A DNA stretch of 16,495 nt, from positions 1-16,495 of the forward strand of contig DASTMQ010000197.1 of assembly GCA_035714005.1 (NCBI GenBank), read 5' to 3'. Shown here one piece after another: positions 1-7,190 of the stretch. This stretch comes from AWTP1-13 sp035714005 (GTDB lineage: Bacteria; Pseudomonadota; Alphaproteobacteria; Rhizobiales; Hyphomicrobiaceae). Made by a program: the position numbers and the translations under genes. A model generated the notes under the pieces. That model saw nothing but the letters and a program-made list of their open reading frames with translations. It searched no databases and was not told where the DNA came from. Positions within the stretch are counted from its first letter, which is position 1. Every line of letters begins with the position of its first letter.

Positions 1-631
1 CCGTCTCATTTCGGGACAGGCTTAACGCCCGGGATTAACGTCGAGACCGAAGCCTGATCATTAACGCTCAAGAGCAACCCCTACCCGCCCCCGAGCCTGC
101 CCCTCAACTCGCCCTCGCCCGCAACCTGGCAGGTCTGGCCCAGTTCAAGCAAAAGCGCGCAACCGAACCGCACACCGGCGCGCCGCGCCGCGGTCACGGG
201 CCGCCAAGCGTGGGCAAGCGGCACCGGGCGGGGCAATACCGAAGCGGGCCCGTGCCGGCGCTGGAAAGCTGCGGGCGCGGCAACCCGCCGCCGGCGCCAG
301 CGCCGCCAGGATCGGACATGACGGCGCACGGCAAGCGCGACCCGGCGCCTTGAGTGTTAGCTGGCCGGCAAATGCGCGCGCGGGAAACTCAACCAATGAG
401 CGCAGCCAATTTCTGAGCGTCGGTGCGCGATGGTGCGGCGCTCACCGGCCGCTTGGAGGCGCCGCTGAAAGTGCCGTGCGCCAAAGGGCCCCGCGCCGCT
501 CTTGCGCGCAGGGCACGCGGCGGCCATTCGCGCACCGGCGCTGGGTCACTTTTCAAACGCGCCCTGCTGGCCTAGGCTTCGGGCCGGTCAACGCCTCCGC
601 CGAGCCCAACCCGCACAGGAGAGATCGAGCC
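1..631. other. Region without a convincing gene upstream of the dioxygenase
   Basis: No reading frame here looks like a real protein. The open frames on the minus strand (about 80-396) translate to arginine- and alanine-rich low-complexity text, as expected from GC-rich noise, and the upstream extension of the dioxygenase frame (350-631) has no family similarity and contains low-complexity stretches. Frame 1 is open from base 1 to a TGA at 55-57 and reads PSHFGTGLTPGINVETEA. This could be the last codons of a plus-strand gene that begins outside the window, but 18 residues are too few to identify. The hexamer TTAACG occurs at 22-27, 35-40 and 61-66. I see no clear terminator or promoter. Confidence 0.5.
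617..623 (+). promoter_or_regulatory. Ribosome binding site fixing the dioxygenase start
   Basis: AGGAGAG lies about 8-10 bases before the GTG at 632. It is the only good Shine-Dalgarno sequence near the 5' end of the open frame and sits exactly where family similarity begins, so it decides for GTG 632 against the much earlier in-frame start at 350. Confidence 0.6.
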
Positions 632-1516
632 GTGCCCGTCGCCATTCGCCAGATCCACCCCGTGTTCGTCGGCGAGGTTTCCGGCATCGACATCAAGGCG
701 CCGCAGACGCGCGAAGATGTCGCCGCCGTCGAGGCCGGCATGGATCGGTATGCCGTGCTCGTGTTTCGCGATCAGGCGGTGAGCGATGCTGAGCAAATGG
801 CCTTCACCCGCAACTTCGGCGCCATTGAGAACGCCCGCGGTGGCAACGTCACCAAGGAGGCGGACAAGCGGCTTGCCACCGGCATGAACGACGTCTCCAA
901 CCTCGGCAAGGACGGCAGGCCGCTCGCGCGCGACAGCCGCCAGCGCTTGTTCAATCTGGGCAATATGCTCTGGCACTCGGACAGTTCCTTCCGGGCCATT
1001 CCCGCCAAATACTCGCTGCTTTCGGCGCGCGTTGTGAACCCGACGGGTGGCGATACCGAACTCGCCGACATGCGCGCCGCCTACGATGCGCTCGACGAGG
1101 CCACCAAGGCCGAAATCGAGGATTTGGTGTGTGAACACTCTTTGATGTATTCGCGCGGTTCCCTCGGCTTCGTCGACTACAGCGAGGAGGAAAAGGAGCT
1201 CTTCAAGCCGGTACGCCAGCGCCTGGTGCGCACCCACCCGGTCAGCGGCCGCAAGTCCCTCTATCTTTCCTCACACGCCGGCACCATCATCGGCAAACCG
1301 ACGCCGGAAGCGCGCATCCTATTGAACGATCTCAAGGAGCACGCCACCCAGCCGCGCTTCGTCTATGTGCACAAGTGGAAGCGCAACGATCTGCTGATGT
1401 GGGACAACCGCCAGACCATGCACCGTGGCCGGCGCTACGACGAAAGCCAGCCGCGCGACGTGCGCCGCACCACCGTCGCCGGCGATGCCCCGACCATCGC
1501 CGAGGCCGCCGAATAG
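632..1516 (+). CDS. TauD/TfdA-family Fe(II)/2-oxoglutarate-dependent dioxygenase
   Basis: A 294-residue cytoplasmic oxygenase expected to couple 2-oxoglutarate decarboxylation to hydroxylation of a small acid, sulfonate or ether. The iron-binding triad is visible: H115 and D117 in WHSDSSF, and H264 in the C-terminal MWDNRQTMHRG. R275 and R279 (PRDVRRTT) sit 11 and 15 residues after the last histidine, the spacing of the 2-oxoglutarate-binding arginines of TauD. The segment GGDTELADMRAAYDAL (139-154) is typical of the TfdA-like branch. Length is normal for the family. GTG at 632 is chosen because an AGGAGAG sequence precedes it and conserved sequence starts there. The gene stands alone and converges on the hydrolase gene with only 13 bases between stop codons. 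The substrate cannot be read from the sequence; taurine, alkylsulfate or phenoxyacetate-like compounds are family precedents only. Confidence 0.9.
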   Translation: MPVAIRQIHPVFVGEVSGIDIKAPQTREDVAAVEAGMDRYAVLVFRDQAVSDAEQMAFTRNFGAIENARGGNVTKEADKRLATGMNDVSNLGKDGRPLARDSRQRLFNLGNMLWHSDSSFRAIPAKYSLLSARVVNPTGGDTELADMRAAYDALDEATKAEIEDLVCEHSLMYSRGSLGFVDYSEEEKELFKPVRQRLVRTHPVSGRKSLYLSSHAGTIIGKPTPEARILLNDLKEHATQPRFVYVHKWKRNDLLMWDNRQTMHRGRRYDESQPRDVRRTTVAGDAPTIAEAAE

Positions 1517-1529
1517 CTCTCGCGGGCGC

Positions 1530-2633
1530 TCAGGCATCATCGCCGCCGCAAGCCTGAGGCTGTCCGGCGCTGCTGCCCGCCAACCCCAATTCTTCGGCGG
1601 CCGGCAGCGGCGCCAAGTAGCGGCGAATGAGGGCATCGGACACGTCGGCGAGGTGCGGCGGCGACCAGGCGGGCCTGCGGTCCTTGTCGACGATCAAGGC
1701 GCGCACGCCTTCCGGGAATTCGCCATCCTCGAACAGGCGCACCGCCAAGCGAAACTCCTGGTCGAGCGCGGCCTCGAGCGAGGCGAGCCCGCGGGCAGCT
1801 CGAATGGCCGCGCAGGTCAGTTTGAGCGCTTTCGGTGACTTTTGCTTGAGCGCCCGGCGCGTCGCGTCGCTCCAATCGAGGTTGCTGTGTTCCAGGTCAA
1901 GCAGGATCGCCTCGAGGCTGTCGGCGGCAAAGATGCGATCGATATCGGCGGCGCGGTCGGCAAGCCGAGACCGAGCCGTCTTTTGCGTCAAGGCCCCAAG
2001 CACCTCGCCAACCGTCCCGCCCTTGGGATCGAGCAGGCGGGCCTTGAGCTCGCCGAGATTGCTCGCGGGCACGAATGCATCGGCGAAGCGCGCATGGATT
2101 GCATCCGCCGCATCCATCTCGGCGCCCGTCAAGCCGAGATAGAGCCCGGCTTCGCCCGGGGCATGGGCCAACAGCCAGCTGCCGCCCACATCCGGGATCA
2201 GCCCGATACCCGTCTCCGGCATCGCCAGCCGGGAGCGCTCCGTAACAATACGGTGACGCGCGTGCGCCGACAGGCCGATGCCGCCGCCCATGACGATGCC
2301 GTCCTGGATCGCCACGTACGGCTTGGCGTAGCGACCGATCAGGGCGTTGAGCCGATATTCATCGCGCCAGAAGGCGCGCGCGGCGCCGGAACCGGCGCTG
2401 CGGCTGTCGTAGAGCGCGCGCACGTCGCCGCCGGCGCACAGGGCCCGTTCGCCGCTGCCATCGAGCAGCACCAATTCGACGCCGGCATCGTCCCGCCAGG
2501 CCAGTAAGGCATCCCAGATCGGCGCCACCATGGCGTGTGTCAGGGCGTTCAGCGCCTGCGGGCGGTTCATGGTGATGCGCCCCGCCCGACCCTCGCGGCG
2601 GATTAGCACCTCAGGCATTGGCGCTGCGCTCAT
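1530..2633 (-). CDS. 3-hydroxyisobutyryl-CoA hydrolase (valine catabolism)
   Basis: A 367-residue crotonase-fold thioesterase that would release 3-hydroxyisobutyrate from its CoA ester in valine degradation. After the N-terminal strand ending TMNRPQALNAL comes the oxyanion-hole segment CAGGDVRALYD (66-76), then GIVMGGGIGLSAHARHRI (112-129), then MPETGIGLIPDVGGS (138-152). E140 and D148 are spaced like the catalytic Glu/Asp pair of HIBCH and plant CHY1. The roughly 350-residue length with a long C-terminal extension (SPKALKLTCAAIRAARGLAS and beyond) separates this family from ordinary 260-residue enoyl-CoA hydratases. ATG 2633 is preceded by AAGGA at good spacing; an in-frame ATG at 2618 is a less likely alternative. 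The frame remains open far upstream, but that part is a shadow of the divergent TerB/J-domain gene. It converges with the dioxygenase gene. Confidence 0.88.
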   Translation of the reverse strand: MSAAPMPEVLIRREGRAGRITMNRPQALNALTHAMVAPIWDALLAWRDDAGVELVLLDGSGERALCAGGDVRALYDSRSAGSGAARAFWRDEYRLNALIGRYAKPYVAIQDGIVMGGGIGLSAHARHRIVTERSRLAMPETGIGLIPDVGGSWLLAHAPGEAGLYLGLTGAEMDAADAIHARFADAFVPASNLGELKARLLDPKGGTVGEVLGALTQKTARSRLADRAADIDRIFAADSLEAILLDLEHSNLDWSDATRRALKQKSPKALKLTCAAIRAARGLASLEAALDQEFRLAVRLFEDGEFPEGVRALIVDKDRRPAWSPPHLADVSDALIRRYLAPLPAAEELGLAGSSAGQPQACGGDDA

Positions 2634-2642
2634 GCTGGATCC

Positions 2643-2671
2643 TTGACAAGGCGTTCTCACCTGGGGGATTA
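2643..2671 (+). promoter_or_regulatory. Possible promoter for the TerB/J-domain and amidase operon
   Basis: A perfect -35 hexamer TTGACA (2643-2648) is followed after 17 bases by GGATTA (2666-2671), a weak -10 match. It lies in the 99-base divergent gap and points toward the plus-strand pair. This is inference from consensus only. Confidence 0.3.
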
Positions 2672-2732
2672 GCGGTCCGGTTGGGCGGCGGCAACGGTTT
2701 TCGCTCACGCCAGTGACGCCTGAGGCTTGAGG

Positions 2733-3431
2733 ATGACGGTCTGGCAGAAAATCTCCGGTTTCGCGACGGCGCTCGGCGATGCCAGCGGTAGTCTGTTGCA
2801 CGAGGTGGCAAGCGTCTTCGGCTTCGACCGCGACAACGCTCCGGAAAAGAGCGTCGCCTTCACGATCGGCGTCATTGCCCTCAGCGCCAAGATGGCCAAG
2901 GCCGACGGCGTGGTTTCGCCGCGCGAGGTCGAGGCGTTTCGCCGCGTCTTTCAATTCTCGGCGGAGGAGGCCGCCAACGTCGCCCGCGTGTTCGACCTCG
3001 CCAAGCAGGATACGGCCGGCTATGAGGCCTATGCCGATCAGATCGCGGCCCTGCTCGGCGACGACCGCCGGCTGCTGCAGCACGTGCTGGAGGGCCTTCT
3101 CTACGTGGCGGCGGCCGACGGCGCCCTGCACCCCAAGGAGGACGTATTCCTCAAATCGGTGGCGCAACGCTTCGGCTTCGCCGATAACGAGTACCGCTAC
3201 TTCCGTGCCCGCTTCGTGCGTGATGCGGACAACCCCTACGACGTTCTGAAGCTCCTCCCCTCGGCAAGCAACGCCGAGATCCGCGCCCAGTATCGCAAGC
3301 TCGTCAGTGACAATCATCCCGACAAGTTGATCGGTCGCGGCGTGCCCACCGAGTTCGTCGATCTCGCTACCCGCAAGCTCGCTGCCATCAACGCCGCCTA
3401 CGACAGTATCGCCAAGGAGCGCGGGTTGTGA
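2733..3431 (+). CDS. TerB-like / J-domain protein (DjlA-type co-chaperone)
   Basis: A 232-residue protein with two recognisable parts. Residues about 40-163 form a TerB-like helical domain with two repeats of an acidic motif, KADGVVSPREVEAF (56-69) and AADGALHPKEDVFL (127-140). Residues about 168-229 form a C-terminal J domain beginning NPYDVLKLLP, with the diagnostic HPD at 195-197 that stimulates DnaK-type ATPases. This order is that of DjlA-like proteins, but I see no N-terminal transmembrane segment, unlike E. coli DjlA, so it is probably soluble. ATG 2733 is chosen because GAGG (2722-2725) lies seven bases upstream; a TTG two codons earlier is possible. The stop codon overlaps the start of the amidase gene by four bases (GTGA), so the two proteins are probably made together. 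The client is unknown; an envelope or stress role is a guess from the partner gene. Confidence 0.87.
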   Translation: MTVWQKISGFATALGDASGSLLHEVASVFGFDRDNAPEKSVAFTIGVIALSAKMAKADGVVSPREVEAFRRVFQFSAEEAANVARVFDLAKQDTAGYEAYADQIAALLGDDRRLLQHVLEGLLYVAAADGALHPKEDVFLKSVAQRFGFADNEYRYFRARFVRDADNPYDVLKLLPSASNAEIRAQYRKLVSDNHPDKLIGRGVPTEFVDLATRKLAAINAAYDSIAKERGL

Positions 3432-4192
3432 TCGTCAGGGCGGACTCCGCAACCGTGCACGAGCTCTATCCGGCTGCAAACTTCGAGCCACGACGCGATG
3501 GCATGCGCCCCAGCATCCTCATTCTCCACTACACGGGCGTTGCCAGCGCGGCCAAGGCTATCGATTGGCTGTCGCGTCCCGATAGTGGCGTATCGTGCCA
3601 CTATGTGATCGATGAAACAGGCTGCATCACCCAGATGGTGGCAGAGGCGGCGCGCGCCTGGCACGCTGGCGAGGCGAGCTGGGCCGGGGCAACCGATATC
3701 AATTCGGCCTCGATCGGGATCGAGATCCAAAATCCCGGCCACGACCTCGGCTATCCGGATTTTCCCGAACCGCAGCTTGCCGCGGTCGAAGCCTTGGCGC
3801 GGGATATCTTGCGCCGCCACGCCATCCGGCCCGAGCGCGTGCTGGCACACTCCGACGTGGCACCCAGGCGCAAAATCGATCCCGGCGAAAAGTTTCCCTG
3901 GGGCCGGCTCGCCGCCGCGGGCGTCGGCCACTGGGTCGAACCGGCGCCGCTCGTCGATGCCGAGCCCGGGATCGGCGTCGGGGCCGCCGGTCCGCAGTTT
4001 GCCGAGCTGCAGGGCCAGCTGCGCGACTATGGCTACGCCATCGAGCCGACCGGGCTTGTCGACGGCGCCACCGAGTTCGTCATCAAAGCGTTCCAGCGCC
4101 ACTTTCGCCCCGCCCGGGTCGACGGCCGCATCGACGGCTCCACCATCGCCACGCTCGCACGCCTGACCGCGGCGCTGCCGGCGGCCGCCTGA
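3428..4192 (+). CDS. AmpD/AmiD-type N-acetylmuramoyl-L-alanine amidase with peptidoglycan-binding tail
   Basis: A 254-residue zinc amidase expected to cleave the bond between N-acetylmuramic (or anhydromuramic) acid and the stem-peptide L-alanine. The Amidase_2 domain spans about 25-160. Zinc ligands are H34 (LHYTG), H141 (LAHSDVAP) and D151 (KIDPGEKFPW); E99 (IGIEIQNPG) and K149 fit the catalytic Glu and Lys. The H141-to-D151 spacing equals that of AmpD. Residues about 185-250 resemble a PG_binding_1 domain (LQGQLRDYGY, then VIKAFQRHFRP and VDGRIDGSTIATL). No signal peptide or lipobox is seen, so it may act in the cytoplasm on recycled muropeptides, as AmpD does, despite the wall-binding tail. 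The GTG start at 3428 overlaps the upstream stop codon, indicating translational coupling. The assignment to AmpD-like versus AmiD-like function is unresolved. Confidence 0.9.
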   Translation: MIVRADSATVHELYPAANFEPRRDGMRPSILILHYTGVASAAKAIDWLSRPDSGVSCHYVIDETGCITQMVAEAARAWHAGEASWAGATDINSASIGIEIQNPGHDLGYPDFPEPQLAAVEALARDILRRHAIRPERVLAHSDVAPRRKIDPGEKFPWGRLAAAGVGHWVEPAPLVDAEPGIGVGAAGPQFAELQGQLRDYGYAIEPTGLVDGATEFVIKAFQRHFRPARVDGRIDGSTIATLARLTAALPAAA

Positions 4193-4419
4193 GGACGCCG
4201 CGCGCGGGCGGGCCCAGCGCGGTGGCGCAATGGCTCGGTGGGCTCGGGCCGCCCTTGCCATGCCTATGCCTCAGGCGCCCGGGCCGGCCTCGCCCCCCGG
4301 CACGCCTTGCGCGCACTTTTTCCATGCCCGTTTCCACGCCGCCTCCCACGCTGAGCTCCATGCCCCCGCCGTAGTCTCGCGCCACCTCACACCGCCGCTG
4401 CGAGGCTGACGCACAGTCG

Positions 4420-4432
4420 AAGGAGCCCTCCT
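4420..4432 (+). promoter_or_regulatory. Cupin gene ribosome binding site within a short inverted repeat
   Basis: AAGGAG is followed directly by CCCTCCT, so AGGA can pair with TCCT across a four-base loop (GCCC). The Shine-Dalgarno sequence could be partly hidden in the messenger. The stem is only four pairs, so the effect may be small. Confidence 0.25.
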
Positions 4433-4433
4433 C

Positions 4434-4916
4434 ATGCAAAAAAAATCCATTGCTACGGCGTTTCTGCTGCTGTTGGCGTTCGGGTGCAGCCAAGGCGCCG
4501 TGACGGCCTTGGCGGACGATGCGCACCACACGGTGGTCGCTGGCGATGCCGTCAAGTGGGGTCCGGCGCCGCCGTCGCTGCCGAGCGGCGCCGAAGCCGC
4601 AGTCCTGCTCGGCAACCCCGGCAAGGAGGGGCCGTTCGTGCTCCGCCTCAAGTTCCCCGATGGCTTCACGGTGCCACCCCACCGCCATTCCAAGGACGAG
4701 TTCGTCACGGTGATCTCTGGAAAATTCGCCGTCGGCGCCGGCGAGAAAGTGGACCGAACGACGGCAAGGCCGCTGCCGGCGGCGAGCTTCGTGCATATGC
4801 CGGCCGGCATGGCGCACTACGCTTGGGCCGACGGCGAAGCGGTCGTGCAAATCAACGGCTTTGGCCCCTTCGACGTGAAATACGTCGATCCCAAGGATGA
4901 CCCCCGCAACAAATAG
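4434..4916 (+). CDS. Exported single-domain cupin protein
   Basis: A 160-residue protein with an N-terminal signal peptide (MQKKS, then the hydrophobic stretch IATAFLLLLAFGC), probably cleaved after ALA near residue 27. The cysteine at the end of the hydrophobic stretch is a poor lipobox (AFGC), so a lipoprotein is less likely. The cupin core follows the classical motif 1 exactly, G-x5-HxH-x3-E-x6-G, in GFTVPPHRHSKDEFVTVISG, and has a motif-2-like MPAGMAHYAW. The three histidines and one glutamate would bind one metal ion. The reaction is unknown; relatives include small periplasmic cupins annotated only by fold. ATG 4434 has AAGGAG (4420-4425) eight bases upstream. It is monocistronic as far as can be seen, and converges with the methyltransferase gene. 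Confidence 0.82.
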   Translation: MQKKSIATAFLLLLAFGCSQGAVTALADDAHHTVVAGDAVKWGPAPPSLPSGAEAAVLLGNPGKEGPFVLRLKFPDGFTVPPHRHSKDEFVTVISGKFAVGAGEKVDRTTARPLPAASFVHMPAGMAHYAWADGEAVVQINGFGPFDVKYVDPKDDPRNK

Positions 4917-4928
4917 CGGTCCAACGGG

Positions 4929-4952
4929 GCCGGTGCTGCCCGCGCCACCGGC
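4929..4952. terminator. Hairpin between convergent genes, possible bidirectional terminator
   Basis: GCCGGTG (4929-4935) and CACCGGC (4946-4952) form a perfect seven-pair stem with a ten-base loop in the 50-base gap between the stop codons of the cupin and methyltransferase genes. There is no T run on either side, so if it ends transcription it is not a standard intrinsic terminator. Confidence 0.3.
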
Positions 4953-4966
4953 AACGCGCCTCGCGC

Positions 4967-6136
4967 TCAGGCAAATAGGCGCTTGGCCGCGAGGCGGGCG
5001 CCGTCGGTGAGGGCGCGCAGCTTGGCCCAGACGATGTCCTCGGCGACGCGGCCCATGCCCGCGGAGGTGTCAAAGCCGCAATCGGTGCCGGCGAGCAGGC
5101 GCGCAGGGTCGCCCACGGCGGCGGCGATACGTTCGAGCCTGTCGGCCACCACCTCCGGGTGCTCAATATAGTTGGTTACCGTATCGATGACACCGGCCAC
5201 CAGCACCTGGTTTGCCCTGAGCGGCTGCTCGCGAAACACCTTGTATTCGTGGGCGTGGCGCGGATTGGCGAAGGGCAGGTACAGGCCACCGACCTTCGCC
5301 TGCCTTAGGATCGGCAGGATATCGGCGAGCGCCACATCATGATCGTGCGGTCCCTCGTAATTACCCCAGCAGACGTGCAAGCGAACCTGCTCGGGGGGAA
5401 CATTGACGAGCGCCGCGTTGATGGCGGCAATGACGCACTCGATGAAGCGCTGGAAGTCCTTGAGCGGCCGGGCGGCGAAGGAGGCGTGACGCTCGAGCGC
5501 CAGGTCGGGCGCATCGATTTGCAGCTGGAAGCCGGCGCCGACGATGGTCTCGTATTCGATGCGCAGAGCCGCCGCGATGGCATCGATATAGGCGTCAAAG
5601 CTGGCATAGTGCTCGTTCTTGACGATCGAGGCGAGGATGCCGGGCGATGCGGCGGTGAGGAAGGGCCGGATTGCACCGTCCCCTGGCTCGCCGCAGGCGG
5701 CCTTGAAGGTGGCGCACTCGGCATCGAGCTCGGCCTTGCCGACATAGGTCACCGGACCCACACACTTGGGCAGGAAAGCAACGTTGCTGACCGCTTCGCG
5801 CTGGGCAAGCAGGCGGGCGCGCTCGGCCTTGAATTTCGGGTAGCTTTCGATATCGGCAAACGGCGCCCGCTCTCCCCGACCGTCGATACCGCTCAGGCGA
5901 CGCCGCAGATAAAGCACGAACGATTCGCGCTGTTGCTCGCCGTTGGAGATGATGTCGAGGCCCGCCTGGCGCTGCTTGTCGACCACCCAGCCGACGGCCT
6001 CGCGCCCGGCCGTGGCGAGCTCGGTCGCATCGATGGCTTCGCCTTGCGACCGGCGCGTGAAAAGGTGGGTCAGCAGCGGCGGCCGTGGCAGGCTTCCTGC
6101 ATGCGTCGTCAGGATACGTGCATCGCGCGTGGGCAT
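4967..6136 (-). CDS. Stand-alone MetE-like (cobalamin-independent methionine synthase II family) methyltransferase
   Basis: A 389-residue protein resembling only the C-terminal catalytic barrel of MetE; the N-terminal half of the approximately 750-residue enzyme is absent. Features in order: THAGSLPRP near the start (11-19), NGEQQRESF (65-73), CVGPVTY (125-131), the zinc-ligand motif LHVCWGNYEGPHDHD (253-267) with H254 and C256, and AGTDCGFDT (349-357) with C353, the expected third thiol/imidazole ligand. The family transfers methyl groups from a folate or another donor to a thiol acceptor, but many stand-alone members are not true methionine synthases and their donor is unknown. ATG 6136 is taken because AGGA lies about ten bases upstream and the conserved TTHAGSLPRP starts just after. 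The gene has no same-strand neighbour close enough to be an operon partner. Confidence 0.85.
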   Translation of the reverse strand: MPTRDARILTTHAGSLPRPPLLTHLFTRRSQGEAIDATELATAGREAVGWVVDKQRQAGLDIISNGEQQRESFVLYLRRRLSGIDGRGERAPFADIESYPKFKAERARLLAQREAVSNVAFLPKCVGPVTYVGKAELDAECATFKAACGEPGDGAIRPFLTAASPGILASIVKNEHYASFDAYIDAIAAALRIEYETIVGAGFQLQIDAPDLALERHASFAARPLKDFQRFIECVIAAINAALVNVPPEQVRLHVCWGNYEGPHDHDVALADILPILRQAKVGGLYLPFANPRHAHEYKVFREQPLRANQVLVAGVIDTVTNYIEHPEVVADRLERIAAAVGDPARLLAGTDCGFDTSAGMGRVAEDIVWAKLRALTDGARLAAKRLFA

Positions 6137-6230
6137 GGTTGGGCGGTCCTCGTCAAATGCCGAACCAAGGTCAAGCGCGACTATCGCCGCCGGTCAAGGC
6201 CTGGTTCGTCGCCGCTCTTCGCCGCCGACG

Positions 6231-6246
6231 TCGGCGCCGGCGCCGA
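6231..6246. repeat. Perfect 16-bp palindrome in a divergent intergenic region
   Basis: TCGGCGCCGGCGCCGA is its own reverse complement. It lies in the 221-base gap between the divergent methyltransferase and hydrolase genes, about 110 bases from either start. It could be an operator for one or both genes, but pure G/C palindromes also arise easily at this base composition. Confidence 0.3.
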
Positions 6247-6357
6247 TCGGTGCCGGCCGAGCGCAAGGAACCCCGGCGTGACAGCCAAGCCAACCCGGGA
6301 TAGGCCATGCCGGCAATACTCATGAGGCTCGGCCCCACGCCGGCCGGAGCGCAGCGA

Positions 6358-7176
6358 ATGATGACGATTGAGGACCCGCGCGGGCCGGTCGACTATGAGG
6401 AGAGCGGGCACGGGCCAACCGTGGTTTTGGCGCCGGGTTCCTGCAGTACCGGGGCCGCCTGGCGGCCCATCGTCGCGCATTGCGAGGGCCGGTATCGCTG
6501 CGTCACGACCTCACTTCCGGGCTATGGTGGCAGCGCGGAGCGGCGTACCGGTGCCGATGCCTCGATCGCGCACGTGGCCGCGGCCCTCGAGGCAGTTATC
6601 CGCCGCGCCGGCCGGCCCGCGCACCTGGTTGGCCATTCCTTCGGCGGTTTGGTGGCGCTCGCCGTTGCCCTCAGGCGCTTGGTCCCCCTCGCCAGCCTAT
6701 CGATCCTGGAAGCTCCCGCCGCCCAGCTGCTCGACGAGGTCGGCGAGGCGGCGCACTACCATGCCTTTCGCCAAATGACCGACGCCTATCTTGCGGCCGT
6801 CGCCGCCGGCAAGGCCGACGCGATCGCGACCATGATCGATTTTTACGGCGGCGCTGGTACTTTCGCCGCCTGGCCGCCGCGGGTACGCGCCTATGCCGCC
6901 GAGACAACCGCGGTAAATGTGCGTGATTGGGCAAGCGCCTACGGCTTTCGGCTGACGCCAGCTTTGCTGGCCAGCCTCGAACTGCCGGTGCTCATCATAC
7001 GCGGAGGCAGCAGCCATGTCGCGGTGCGGCGCGCCAACGAACTCATCGCTCGCTATTGTCCCGGCGCGGCGCTGGCGACCATCGAGGGGGCCGCGCATTT
7101 CATGATCACCACCCACGCGCGCGAGGTTGCCGCATTGCTTGGCCGGCACATCGGCCGCGCCAGCGCCGGCGCGTGA
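6358..7176 (+). CDS. Alpha/beta-hydrolase fold protein
   Basis: A 272-residue soluble hydrolase. The oxyanion-hole region is VVLAPGSCSTGAAW (22-35), and the nucleophile elbow GHSFGG (92-97) gives S94. The catalytic histidine is probably H247 in EGAAHFM. The usual acid after strand 7 is missing: the segment reads LIIRGGSSHVAV (212-223) with no Asp or Glu. E119 in LSILEAP, after strand 6, could serve instead, an arrangement known in some members of the fold. ATG 6358 is chosen because GGAG (6346-6349) is eight bases upstream and the domain begins there; an in-frame ATG at 6307 would add 17 residues of unlike composition. The gene converges on the acyl-CoA ligase gene with 14 bases between stops. 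Esterase, lactonase or thioesterase activity are all possible; a link to the alicyclic-acid genes is only positional. Confidence 0.82.
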   Translation: MMTIEDPRGPVDYEESGHGPTVVLAPGSCSTGAAWRPIVAHCEGRYRCVTTSLPGYGGSAERRTGADASIAHVAAALEAVIRRAGRPAHLVGHSFGGLVALAVALRRLVPLASLSILEAPAAQLLDEVGEAAHYHAFRQMTDAYLAAVAAGKADAIATMIDFYGGAGTFAAWPPRVRAYAAETTAVNVRDWASAYGFRLTPALLASLELPVLIIRGGSSHVAVRRANELIARYCPGAALATIEGAAHFMITTHAREVAALLGRHIGRASAGA

Positions 7177-7190
7177 GGTCGGTGGATGGG

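Noticed and set aside
350..631. Upstream extension of the dioxygenase frame
   Set aside because: Starts at a TTG without a ribosome site, translates to unlike low-complexity sequence, and a good AGGAGAG plus GTG occurs exactly at the family N-terminus.
2634..3317. Upstream extension of the hydrolase frame on the minus strand
   Set aside because: It is antisense to the TerB/J-domain gene, whose domains are clear; the hydrolase fold begins only at 2633.
3398..4261. 287-residue minus-strand open frame
   Set aside because: Antisense to the amidase, whose zinc ligands are intact; shadow caused by third-position GC bias.
4193..4433. Possible gene or terminator between amidase and cupin
   Set aside because: No frame with a start, ribosome site and plausible composition; G/C-rich partial repeats do not form one clean stem followed by T residues.
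4434..4499. Lipoprotein signal on the cupin
   Set aside because: The cysteine is preceded by AFG rather than a lipobox such as LAG, and an ALA cleavage site follows; type I export is more likely.
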